From Sphingomonas sp. PP-CC-1A-547 (lineage in GTDB: Bacteria > Pseudomonadota > Alphaproteobacteria > Sphingomonadales > Sphingomonadaceae), in assembly GCF_003610375.1 (NCBI RefSeq), contig NZ_RAPZ01000010.1:718161-782160 (forward strand): a stretch of DNA of 64,000 nucleotides. The letters are read 5' to 3'. Below are positions 50,684 to 59,151 of the stretch, in pieces. The notes below the pieces were generated by a model. That model worked only from the letters and a program-made list of their open reading frames with translations, did not search any database and had not been told where the DNA came from. The position numbers were made by a program, and so were the translations under genes. The first letter of the stretch is position 1. Every line of letters begins with the position of its first letter.

Positions 50684-51424
50684 ATGAAGGCCATCATCCT
50701 TGCTGCCGGTCACGGATCGCGACTGCTGCCGTTGACGCTGACGACGCCGAAATGCCTCGTGCAGGTCGGTGGCCGCGCAATTCTCGATCATCAGCTCGAC
50801 GCGGTGGCGGACGCCGGGTTCGAGGGGGCGGTGATCGTCGGCGGCTACCGGATCGAGCAGGTCGCGGCGCATCTGGCGGCGCGCGAAGGCGGCGTACCCA
50901 CCGAACTCGTGTTCAACCCGTTCTGGGCGATCGCCAACAGCATCGGTAGCGTGTGGGCATCGCGCGGATTTCTCGAAGAGCCGTTTGCATTGATGAACGG
51001 CGACACGCTGTTCGATGCCGCGATTTTGCGCGCGGCGCTTGCCGATGAGGCATTCGGCGTGAAGCTGGTCATCGAGCCGCTGGTTACGCCGGGGCTCGAC
51101 GACATGCTGGTCGAGGCGGACGGCGAGGCTGTCATCGCGGTCGGCAAGCATCTGGTCGGGCACCAGGCGACCGATCGATCGCTCGGGCTGATCGTGTCGA
51201 CCGGCGGCGCCGCCTATGCCGAGGCGTTGCGCGCGGTGATCGGCGAGGAGGACGGCATCCACGCCTATCATCATGCCATCGTCCGCCGCGTCGCGGAGAC
51301 CGTCGGCGTCCGCGCGGTGCGGATCGCAGGGAATGTCCGCTGGCAGGAGATCGACCGGCCGGAAGACATCGCGCTGTGGCAGCACGATCATGACGCGCCT
51401 GTGGGCGGCGCTTCGGGGTCATGA
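50684..51424 (+). CDS. sugar/choline-phosphate nucleotidyltransferase (LicC-like)
   Basis: 246 residues from ATG 50684; an upstream in-frame ATG at 50594 gives residues without similarity. N-terminal NTP motif MKAIILAAGHGSRLLPLTL, acceptor-binding Lys in TPKCLVQV, and a middle LMNGDTLFD (Mg-binding Asp). Resembles LicC-type CTP:phosphocholine cytidylyltransferases or related inositol/glycerol-phosphate enzymes; which substrate is used cannot be told. Overlaps the next gene by 4 bases, so the two are translationally coupled. Confidence 0.85.
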   Translation: MKAIILAAGHGSRLLPLTLTTPKCLVQVGGRAILDHQLDAVADAGFEGAVIVGGYRIEQVAAHLAAREGGVPTELVFNPFWAIANSIGSVWASRGFLEEPFALMNGDTLFDAAILRAALADEAFGVKLVIEPLVTPGLDDMLVEADGEAVIAVGKHLVGHQATDRSLGLIVSTGGAAYAEALRAVIGEEDGIHAYHHAIVRRVAETVGVRAVRIAGNVRWQEIDRPEDIALWQHDHDAPVGGASGS

Positions 51425-52536
51425 CGCGGAAGGTCGCGTTCCTGTTTCTCGGCGAGACGCTGCTGATTCCGCATCTGTATCCGATCGTCGAGGCGCTCGG
51501 CGCGAAGTCGGACGTGCCGATCGAGCTTTGGGTGAGCACGTCGGTGCACGAGACGCTGCTGACGCGGTGGACGGCGCCCTTCCCTACCGTTCGAATCCGG
51601 CGGGCACCGGGTTTTCGCGCGGTTGCGGACGACGGCAGTGGGCGCAATCCGGTGCTGCCGGCGAAGATGCCGATGCTGCTGCGGCTGCTGCCGTATCTGC
51701 GCAGCGCGGCGGTCGTCGTGTGTGCCGAGCAGACGAGCCTGTGGCTGCCGCGGCTGTTTCCGATGCGCGCGAAGTTCGTGAAGACGTCGCACGGAGTCGG
51801 TTCGATGAGCGCGCGCGACGATCCAAGGCGGCGGGCGGCGGCGCTGACCTTGGTGCCGAGCGAACTGGAGCGGCGGACCTATCTCGACCGCGGGTTCGCG
51901 GCCGATCGGTTCGTCGCGACGGGGTATGTGAAGGCCGACTTCACGCACCGGACGCATGCCGCGCCGCCGTTCGCGGATACGCGGCCGGTCGTCCTGTATA
52001 CGCCGCACTGGCAGCAGCATCGCTCGTCGTGGTGGCGCTGGGGGGCGGAGGTGGTGCGGCGCATCGTTGCGGACGGGCGCTACAATCTGATCTTCGCGCC
52101 GCACCAGCGACTGGTCGAGCGCGCGCCCGAGGTGGCGGATCTGATGCGCGAGATAGGCGACTTGCCGCATGTTCACTGCGACATCGACGGGTTCGCGATG
52201 GTCGACGGGAGCTATACCGGCGTGGCGGACGTGTATCTGGGCGATACGTCGAGCCAGGTGATCGAGTTTCTCATGCGGCCGCGGCCTTGCGTGTTCCTGA
52301 ATGCGGGGGGAGCTGCTTGGGCGGGCGATCCGAATTACGCGATGTGGGCTTGTGGGGAGGTTGTTGGCGACGTTGCGGATGTTGTCGTGGCGTTGGATCG
52401 GTCGGCGTTGCGGCATGCGGGGTTTGTGGCGGTTCAGGCTGAGTTTGCCGGGCGGTCGCTCGGGGCGGTCGAGGGTGGCGCGGTGAGAGCGGCGGGGGAA
52501 ATCGTTCGATTGCTGGAGGCCACGCCCGCCCGCTAA
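51421..52536 (+). CDS. CDP-glycerol glycerophosphotransferase-like protein
   Basis: 371 residues. Fold of the CDP-glycerol:polyglycerophosphate transferase family (TagF/TagB-like): a conserved His in KTSHGVG near 127, LYTPHWQQH near 197, FAPHQRL near 222, and the D-x-x-SS block DVYLGDTSSQVIEFL near 270. Predicted to transfer a polyol phosphate from a CDP donor to an acceptor or glycan. ATGA overlap with the LicC-like gene; the CDP-alcohol phosphatidyltransferase follows after a palindromic repeat. Enzyme role inferred from family. Confidence 0.75.
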   Translation: MTRKVAFLFLGETLLIPHLYPIVEALGAKSDVPIELWVSTSVHETLLTRWTAPFPTVRIRRAPGFRAVADDGSGRNPVLPAKMPMLLRLLPYLRSAAVVVCAEQTSLWLPRLFPMRAKFVKTSHGVGSMSARDDPRRRAAALTLVPSELERRTYLDRGFAADRFVATGYVKADFTHRTHAAPPFADTRPVVLYTPHWQQHRSSWWRWGAEVVRRIVADGRYNLIFAPHQRLVERAPEVADLMREIGDLPHVHCDIDGFAMVDGSYTGVADVYLGDTSSQVIEFLMRPRPCVFLNAGGAAWAGDPNYAMWACGEVVGDVADVVVALDRSALRHAGFVAVQAEFAGRSLGAVEGGAVRAAGEIVRLLEATPAR

Positions 52537-52542
52537 ACCTCC

Positions 52543-52648
52543 ACCACCCCGGCGAAGGCCGGGGCCCAATTGGGGGACGTTGCCAACGAAGGACTGCGCG
52601 AGGTTACGCCGGTCATTCCAATTGGGCCCCGGCCTCCGCCGGGGTGGT
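52543..52648. repeat. palindromic repeat family A, copy 6
   Basis: ACCACCCCGGCGAAGGCCGG with inverse at the right. Confidence 0.9.
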
Positions 52649-52720
52649 GGCCCTGGGGCAGTGTCCTTCACTTACCCCACCCCTCTCGCTTTCACGACCA
52701 GATCGGGTAACGGGTGCGGC

Positions 52721-53845
52721 ATGGTAGATTCGACAGCCCCTACGCCAGCGCTCCGGACCGTCCGGGCGAACGACACGCTGCTCTGGGGCATGACCAATGC
52801 CGAGCGGATCCGGCGGATCGGCGTCGCGCAGGGTCTGGCCACCGATGGCGACGGCGACACCGGCCCGGTGATCCTCGCCAACCTCGCCTATGCGTTCGAT
52901 CCGATGTGGATCGCGTATCTGAAGACGCGGCCGGGCACCGTCGTGACTCGCACCGGCGTGCCCGTGCTCGCGCATGTCCGGGGTGCCGACGAGCGTGCGC
53001 GGATGACCGCGGCGATGCTCGGCGAGGCGCCGCTGGTGACCGGGCTGACGGTGATCGCCGCCGAAGCCGAGGAAGGCATCTTCAACGAGGCGTTGCGCAA
53101 GCGCGAACGCCCGTTCGCGGAATTGCTGACCCCCGCCGCCGTGTCTGCCATCGAGCGTGCGAGCTATGTCGGCGCGTACAAGGGCGTCACCGACCTACTG
53201 ACCAAGTATCTGTGGCCGGAATGGGCGCTGGCGATCACGCGGGTTTGCGCGCGCGCCGGGATCACGCCGAACCAGGTGACCGCGCTCGGTTCGGTGCTGT
53301 GCATCGTCGCGACCGTGGCGTTCTGGTATGGCTGGTTCTGGACGGGCCTCGCGACCGGGCTCGTGTTCATGGTGCTCGATACCGTCGACGGGAAGCTGGC
53401 GCGTTGCACGATCACCTCGTCGAAGCTGGGGAATGCGTGGGATCACGGGGTCGACCTGGTGCACCCGCCGTTCTGGTGGTGGGCCTGGGCGGCGGGGTGC
53501 GCGCCGTACGGGCGGCCGCTCGAGGACGGCGTGTTCTGGGCGGTGATCGGGACGATGTTGTTCGGCTATGTCGCGCAGCGGCTGATCGAGGGGGCGTTCA
53601 TCGTTCGGTTCGGGATGCACATCCATGTGTGGGAGCGGTTCGACAGCTGGTTCCGTCTGATCACCGCGCGGCGCAATCCGAACATGGTGATTTTGTTTGC
53701 GGGATTGCTGGTGATGCGGCCGGACTGGGGGATCATCGGAGTCGCCGCGTGGACCGCGATCTCGTTGGTGGTGCATCTGGTGCGGCTGGTTCAGGCGATG
53801 GTGCGCAAGGCCAGGGGTGAGGTGCTGACGAGTTGGCTGGCTTGA
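52721..53845 (+). CDS. CDP-alcohol phosphatidyltransferase with N-terminal extension
   Basis: 374 residues from the ATG at 52721. The catalytic CDP-alcohol motif D-x2-DG-x2-AR-x8-G-x3-D-x3-D is intact: DTVDGKLAR followed by GNAWDHGVD, with several membrane helices around it in the C-terminal 200 or so residues. The first 150 residues are a soluble domain unlike the usual short N-terminus of these enzymes; GPVILANLAYAFDP and TRTGVPVLAHV may be remnants of a nucleotidyltransferase fold. Predicted to join a CDP-activated lipid or alcohol to another alcohol. Substrate unknown. Confidence 0.88.
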   Translation: MVDSTAPTPALRTVRANDTLLWGMTNAERIRRIGVAQGLATDGDGDTGPVILANLAYAFDPMWIAYLKTRPGTVVTRTGVPVLAHVRGADERARMTAAMLGEAPLVTGLTVIAAEAEEGIFNEALRKRERPFAELLTPAAVSAIERASYVGAYKGVTDLLTKYLWPEWALAITRVCARAGITPNQVTALGSVLCIVATVAFWYGWFWTGLATGLVFMVLDTVDGKLARCTITSSKLGNAWDHGVDLVHPPFWWWAWAAGCAPYGRPLEDGVFWAVIGTMLFGYVAQRLIEGAFIVRFGMHIHVWERFDSWFRLITARRNPNMVILFAGLLVMRPDWGIIGVAAWTAISLVVHLVRLVQAMVRKARGEVLTSWLA

Positions 53846-53891
53846 GCGCTTCGCGGGGTCGCATACCCGTTAACGCCGACTTCCCTCCCCT

Positions 53892-54041
53892 CCGTTCGTC
53901 CTGAGTAGCCATCGAGTAGCTGCTCTTGCAGCGTATGGAGAGGGCGTATCGAAGGACAGGTTGGCGCTCGGAACCCATGCTTCGATACGCGCCCTCGATA
54001 CGCTTCTGCGAAGCTACTCGGTCGCTACTCAGCACGAACGG
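53892..54041. repeat. palindromic repeat family D, copy 2
   Basis: CCGTTCGTCCTGAGTAGC at the left; GCTACTCAGCACGAACGG at the right, with a long centre. Its right arm includes the last codons of the asparagine synthase gene. Confidence 0.8.
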
Positions 54042-55929
54042 AAAGAGGGGTGGGCCGCCCGATCCACCAGAGGCAGTAGATCGCCAGCGCGTACAAAAAG
54101 CGGCTGTGATCGCGCTTGCCCGCACGGTGATCGGCGAACACCTGGTCGACCGCGCCGGCGCGCCAGATGCCTTGCTCGCGGACGCCGCTGTCGCGCCAGA
54201 GTTGCTCCGCATACGCACCGAAATCGCCGGCGAACCACGCGGCGAGCGGCATCTGGAAGCCTTGTTTGCGGCGGTCTAGAATCCCTTCCGGCAACCACGG
54301 CGCGATGGCCTGGCGGATGACGTATTTGCCGACCTTGCCGTGCAGCTTCATGTCGGCGGGCATCGACAGCGCGAGGTCGACCATGCCCTGCCCCAGCATC
54401 GGTACGCGCACCTCCAATGAATGCGCCATGCTCGCGCGGTCGACCTTGGTGAGCATCGCGCCGGGGAGGTTGAGCGCGAGGTCGGCGAGGCCGAACTGTT
54501 CGAGCGTGTCGGTCGAGATCGCCGCGGGATCGGGGAAATATTCCGCGACCAGCGCGGCGATCCCGCCTTCCTCCTCGGCGATGAACTCCGCCGAGAAGAT
54601 TTCGCGGCGGAAGGCTTCGTTGGTGATCTGCGTCTTGGCGAAGAACCGCGCGATGCCGTTCGGGAGCGCGGCGCTGCCGGTGGTTTTCCGCCAGCGTTGC
54701 AATACCGCGTTCGCATGGCGCGACGGCAACGTCGGCACCGCATCCAGCGCGCGCGCGAGCCTGCGCAGCGGCGCCGGCAGCGCCCCGATCCGCCGCTCGG
54801 TCGCGTGGCGCTTGTAGCCGAAGAACAGCTCGTCGCCGCCATCGCCCGACAGCGCGACCTTCACCTCCTGCGCGGCGATCTGGCTGACGTACCAGGTCGG
54901 CACCGCGGAGGGATCGGCGAACGGCTCGTCATAGCAATGCTGGACCTCGGGGAGCATCGCCTGCGCATCCGCCAACTCCAGCGTGCGCGTGACGTGGTGG
55001 CAGCCGAGATGCCGCGCGATCGCCTCGGCATGCGGCGATTCGTCGAAGCGCGGGTCGGGGAAGCCGATCGTGAAGGTGCGCACCGGCCGATCCGAGACCT
55101 GCGCCATCGCCGCGACTACCGCGGAGGAGTCTACGCCGCCGGACAGAAATGCGCCGACATCGACATCCGCGACCATCTGCTTGCCGATCGTGTCGAGCCA
55201 TTCGTCGCGGAAACGTTGGATCCACTCCGCCTCGGACCGGGGTTCAGAGGGATGATAAGCGGGCGTCCAATACGCGCGCATCGTCGGCGGTCCGCTCGCC
55301 TCGATCGTCATCACATGGCCCGGCGGCAGCGTGCGGACCTGCGCGTAGATCGAGCGCGGGGTGCGGACATGGCCGAAGCTGAAATAATCGTGGAGTGCGC
55401 GGCGATCGACGTCGAACGCCATCCCCGGCAGCAACGTCAGCGTCTTCAGCTCGGAGCCGAACGCGAACCCGGCGGCCTGGTCGGTGTAGTAAAGCGGCTT
55501 GATCCCGATCGGGTCGCGCGCGAGCGTCAGGCGGCGGGCGTGCGTATCCCACACCGCGACCGCGAACATGCCGTCGAGCCTTGCCCAGACGTCGTCGCCC
55601 CAGCGTTCGTAGCCGGCGAGGATGACCTCGGTATCGCCCGCGCTCTCGAACACGCGGCCGAGCGCCTGCAACTCGCGGCGCAATTCGCGGAAATTGTAGA
55701 TCTCGCCGTTGAAGACGAGCGCATAGCGGTGGTCGGGCGAATGGAACGGTTGGTGCCCACCCTCGATGTCGATGATGCTCAGCCGGCGCATGCCGAAGCC
55801 GAAATCGCCATCGGTCATCACACCCTGGTCGTCGGGTCCGCGGTGCAGGATCGTGTCGCACTGCGCCGTGACGAGGCGGGGCGAGACGACACCGCCACCT
55901 CGTGCGTAAAGGCCGGCAATTCCGCAGAT
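54025..55929 (-). CDS. asnB: asparagine synthase (glutamine-hydrolysing), probable AUC start
   Basis: Two domains: an N-terminal glutaminase (GATase II) and a C-terminal ATP-pyrophosphatase domain with LSGGVDSSAV (near residue 267 of this protein). The nucleophilic Cys must be the mature N-terminus, and the sequence is I-C-G-I-A-G-L with an ATC codon (55929-55927) directly before Cys, preceded by GAGGGA at the usual distance. The nearest ATG or GTG in frame would leave 26 or 11 residues before the Cys. So I place the start at AUC, a rare codon. Convergent with the CDP-alcohol enzyme, divergent from a flippase. Confidence 0.85.
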   Translation of the reverse strand: MCGIAGLYARGGGVVSPRLVTAQCDTILHRGPDDQGVMTDGDFGFGMRRLSIIDIEGGHQPFHSPDHRYALVFNGEIYNFRELRRELQALGRVFESAGDTEVILAGYERWGDDVWARLDGMFAVAVWDTHARRLTLARDPIGIKPLYYTDQAAGFAFGSELKTLTLLPGMAFDVDRRALHDYFSFGHVRTPRSIYAQVRTLPPGHVMTIEASGPPTMRAYWTPAYHPSEPRSEAEWIQRFRDEWLDTIGKQMVADVDVGAFLSGGVDSSAVVAAMAQVSDRPVRTFTIGFPDPRFDESPHAEAIARHLGCHHVTRTLELADAQAMLPEVQHCYDEPFADPSAVPTWYVSQIAAQEVKVALSGDGGDELFFGYKRHATERRIGALPAPLRRLARALDAVPTLPSRHANAVLQRWRKTTGSAALPNGIARFFAKTQITNEAFRREIFSAEFIAEEEGGIAALVAEYFPDPAAISTDTLEQFGLADLALNLPGAMLTKVDRASMAHSLEVRVPMLGQGMVDLALSMPADMKLHGKVGKYVIRQAIAPWLPEGILDRRKQGFQMPLAAWFAGDFGAYAEQLWRDSGVREQGIWRAGAVDQVFADHRAGKRDHSRFLYALAIYCLWWIGRPTPLSVRAE

Positions 55930-56073
55930 GACGAACGATCCCTCGCATGACGGCAGCACCGCCGCCCGATCGCGCGGTCTAGGAGCCGACCGCCGCTTTG
56001 TCACCTCCGGGCCACCCTAGTACCGCCGGGCATCTTGCCGCCCTCGCCATCGCGCTCTAGGGGCCGGTCGCAG

Positions 56074-57426
56074 ATGGTTCAGGACCCCGCGCCCATTCCG
56101 GTTACCACCGGCTCGACCGGGATTTTCCGGGCGGCGGCGCGCAACCTCGGCTGGCTGCTCGCCAGTCGCAGCGTGCTGGCGATCCTGTCGCTGTTCTATC
56201 TCGGCTTTGCGACGCGCACGCTGGGGGTGGTCGATTTCGGCCGGTTCGCGCTGATCTCGGGCGCAGCGCAGGCGCTGGCGACCTTCGTCGGCTTCCAGAC
56301 CTGGCAGATCATCGTCCAGTACGGCGTCGAGCCGATCCAGCACGGCGACACGCCCAGGCTCGCGCGGCTGCTCCGGTTGTCGGCGATCCTCGACATGTGC
56401 AGCGCGCTGGTCGGTGCCGCGCTGACCGTGGCGATCCTGTTCGCGTGGAGCGACGGGTTCGGCATCCCGCCCGACCTGATGCGCGACACGCTGATGTTCG
56501 CGGTGGTGCAGCTGATCACGATCCGCTCGACCCCGCTCGGCATCCTGCGGCTCCGCGACAAATTCTCGTTGTCGGCGGTGGCGGACAGCATGACGCCGAT
56601 CATGCGCTTCGTCGGCGCGGGCGCGGCGATGATCTTCGAACCGACGATCCGTGGCTTCATGCTCGCCTGGGCGGTCGCCGAGATCGTCACCGCCGCGACC
56701 TACTGGATCATGGTTGCGAAAAGCGGTGACCTGCGCCTGCTCGCGAGCGGCCGGGGCAGCTGGCAGCAGGTGCGCGACGAAAATCCGGGCATCGTCCGCT
56801 TCTCGCTGAGCACCAACGCCAGCGCGACCCTGGGCCTGTCGAGCAAGCAGATCCCGCTGCTGCTGGTCGGTGCGTCGATCGGCCCGGCGGCGGCGGGTGC
56901 GTTCCGGCTAGCCACGCAACTTGCGCAGGCGCTCGCGAAACTGTCGCAGATGCTGTCGCGCGCCGCCTTCCCCGAGATCGTCCGCGCGGTGCGCACTGCC
57001 GAGCCGTCGCGCCTGCGCCGCATCCTGATCCGGACGATGCTCGCCAGCACGGCGGCTGCACTCGTCATCCTCGCCATCGTCGCGCTGGTCGGCGAGCCGA
57101 TCCTGAAGGTCGTCGGCGGCAAGTCGTTCGTCGGCGCGTACCCGGTGCTGTTGTGGCTCGCCGCCGCCGGGTGCTTCGACCTCGCCACCGTCAGCCTCGA
57201 CACGGTGATGACCGCGCTGCACCGCGCCGGCACGGTGTTCGCGATTCGCGCGGTCGGGGTGCTGTTGCTGTTCGTCACCGCGTTCGCGCTGATGCCGACC
57301 TATGATTCGACCGGAGTCGCAGCCGCGGTCGCGGTCGGTTCGGTCGCGGTGGCGATCCTGCTCGGATTCGCCGCCGCGCGGATGACGCGTACACCCTCCG
57401 GGCCGCAGGCGATCGACGGAGCGTAG
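56074..57426 (+). CDS. polysaccharide flippase-type membrane protein
   Basis: 450 residues from the ATG at 56074, which starts in the repeat-free gap after asnB. About 12 hydrophobic helices. The layout (RNLGWLLASRSVLAILSLFYLG at the start, multiple Arg/Pro loops between helices) is that of the Wzx/MATE-like polysaccharide exporters. It is divergent from asparagine synthase and near the lipid and polyol genes, which suggests export of a lipid-linked glycan. The substrate is unknown. Annotated by topology and general similarity only. Confidence 0.78.
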   Translation: MVQDPAPIPVTTGSTGIFRAAARNLGWLLASRSVLAILSLFYLGFATRTLGVVDFGRFALISGAAQALATFVGFQTWQIIVQYGVEPIQHGDTPRLARLLRLSAILDMCSALVGAALTVAILFAWSDGFGIPPDLMRDTLMFAVVQLITIRSTPLGILRLRDKFSLSAVADSMTPIMRFVGAGAAMIFEPTIRGFMLAWAVAEIVTAATYWIMVAKSGDLRLLASGRGSWQQVRDENPGIVRFSLSTNASATLGLSSKQIPLLLVGASIGPAAAGAFRLATQLAQALAKLSQMLSRAAFPEIVRAVRTAEPSRLRRILIRTMLASTAAALVILAIVALVGEPILKVVGGKSFVGAYPVLLWLAAAGCFDLATVSLDTVMTALHRAGTVFAIRAVGVLLLFVTAFALMPTYDSTGVAAAVAVGSVAVAILLGFAAARMTRTPSGPQAIDGA

Positions 57427-57512
57427 CGCGCGAACGACGAACGCCCCGTTCGCGTCGCAAATGTCATCTGTGCGCCGCGCTCCGGCCATCTTTTCCGCGC
57501 TTAAGTCCTGCC

Positions 57513-57974
57513 ATGAAGACTGTGGTTTCCCTTAGCCTGGGCGCGGCGGCGCTGCTGATGCCCGTCTCGGCGCAGGCAGCCGAGGCGTGCGAAGGCACGC
57601 CCGGCGGCGGCAACGCCAAGCTGATCGTCGAAGCGACGGCGATGCACAACGCCGTCGGCGAGGTTGCGTTCACCGTCTATCCCGATGACAAGAAACGGTT
57701 TTTGGCGAAGGGCGGCAAGCTGGTGCGGGCGCGTGTGGCGGCAAGCAGCCCGCGTGCGTGCTTCTGGCTGAAGCCCGGCCACTATGCGGTCGCGCAATAT
57801 CACGACGAGAATAGCGACCATGATTTCAATCGGACGCTGTTTGCGCCGAAAGAGGGATTCGGCTTTTCCAACGATGCGCCGACCTCGATCGGGTTGCCGT
57901 CTTTCGAAGCAGCACGCACGGCCTTGGCCCCATCCGGGACCGTCGTGCGTATGAAAATGCGGTATCGCCGGTGA
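57513..57974 (+). CDS. DUF2141 secreted protein
   Basis: 153 residues with a signal peptide (AAALLMPVSAQAAEA, cleavage near residue 23). The DUF2141 blocks YAVAQYHDENSDHDFN and FAPKEGFGFSNDA are clear. Family function is unknown; members are exported and often stress or phosphate related in sphingomonads. It follows the flippase by about 85 bases on the same strand. Confidence 0.85.
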   Translation: MKTVVSLSLGAAALLMPVSAQAAEACEGTPGGGNAKLIVEATAMHNAVGEVAFTVYPDDKKRFLAKGGKLVRARVAASSPRACFWLKPGHYAVAQYHDENSDHDFNRTLFAPKEGFGFSNDAPTSIGLPSFEAARTALAPSGTVVRMKMRYRR

Positions 57975-58059
57975 TCCCAAATCCGCTGGTCGAAGCGGAA
58001 CGGAAATCTTCCTGACACAAATTTGTAGCGGTTATGTACCGCGACGGGTATCTTATATC

Positions 58060-59151
58060 GTGGCCGATGCTGTTTCGAACTTCCATGCCTTTGGCGGGCA
58101 CCCTCTTTCGCCACCGGCGCCGCCGGCGTGGCTGCCCGAAGGCATGTTCGATCCGTCCGCATCCGAGCGGTACGGCGTGAGCCCGCGCGACGCGGCGGCG
58201 AAGATCCGTACCGGCATCATCTGCAACCCGAAAAGTCACCGCAACCGCAGCAGCGTCGAGGCGACCAAGCCGTTCCTGTCGGGGACCGTGCTGGCCGTGA
58301 CGCCGCGCACGCAGGCCGAACTCGCCGAGGTGCTGACCGATTTCGCGCGCCACGGCATCGAGTTGCTGGTGATCGACGGCGGCGACGGCACGATCCGCGA
58401 CGTGATGACCGCCGCCGCGCGCGTGTGGACCGGCGCCGCGCCCCGCGTCGCGATCGTGCCCTCGGGCAAGACCAACGCGCTCGCGCTCGATCTCGGGATC
58501 CCCGACGACTGGACGCTCGACCAGGCGCTGACCGCAGCGCGCGCGGGCAACGTCAAGATCCGCAGCCCGATCGAGGTCGTCCGCAAGGATACCGGTGCGC
58601 GGCTGCACGGCTTCCTGCTGGGTGCGGGCGCGTTCGTCGACGCGACCGCACTGGCGCAGCGCACCCACCGCGCCGGCGCCTTCAACGGCGTCGCGGTCGG
58701 TCTCGCGCTGTGCTGGGCGATCCTCCAGACGCTGTTCGGGGGCGCGAACAGTTCGTGGCGCGCCGGTAACCGAATGCGGATCCGGTTCGAATCGCGCGGC
58801 AACGAAGGCGTTCATGCCGCGGGTCGGAATACGGACAGCGATCGCGCGCGCTACATCCTTCTCGCCTCGACTCTCAAGCGGATGCCGATCGGCATTCGAC
58901 CGTTCGGCGTGCCGCGCGCCGGACTGAAGACCTTGCTGGTCGATGCGCCGCCGCGCTGGCTCGCCGCCGCGACGCCGCTGATCGTCGCCGGATCGCCGGC
59001 CGCGTGGCTCGATCGTGCAGGATATCACCGGATCGATTCGCCAAGCTTCGACCTGTCGATGGACTCGGGCTTCATCCTCGACGGCGAAGTCTATCCGGGC
59101 GGCGACCTGACCATCCGCGAGGCACGCGCGCTGCGTTTCGTCGTCCCGTGA
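58060..59151 (+). CDS. diacylglycerol/ceramide kinase-like lipid kinase
   Basis: 363 residues from a GTG at 58060. DAG-kinase catalytic domain: IICNPKSHRN near 52, GGDGTIRDV near 108 (ATP-binding loop), and PSGKTNALALDLG near 137. The C-terminal β-rich part ends LDGEVYPGGD, the usual closing motif. An N-terminal 45-residue extension is unique. Members phosphorylate diacylglycerol, sphingosine or ceramide; the substrate cannot be decided here. Overlaps the next gene by 4 bases (GTGA). Confidence 0.85.
   Translation: MADAVSNFHAFGGHPLSPPAPPAWLPEGMFDPSASERYGVSPRDAAAKIRTGIICNPKSHRNRSSVEATKPFLSGTVLAVTPRTQAELAEVLTDFARHGIELLVIDGGDGTIRDVMTAAARVWTGAAPRVAIVPSGKTNALALDLGIPDDWTLDQALTAARAGNVKIRSPIEVVRKDTGARLHGFLLGAGAFVDATALAQRTHRAGAFNGVAVGLALCWAILQTLFGGANSSWRAGNRMRIRFESRGNEGVHAAGRNTDSDRARYILLASTLKRMPIGIRPFGVPRAGLKTLLVDAPPRWLAAATPLIVAGSPAAWLDRAGYHRIDSPSFDLSMDSGFILDGEVYPGGDLTIREARALRFVVP

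Noticed and set aside
55929..56004. Frameshift or broken start in asnB
   Set aside because: The frame is intact from Cys onward and a Shine-Dalgarno is well placed; a rare AUC start explains it with fewer assumptions, though sequencing error cannot be excluded.
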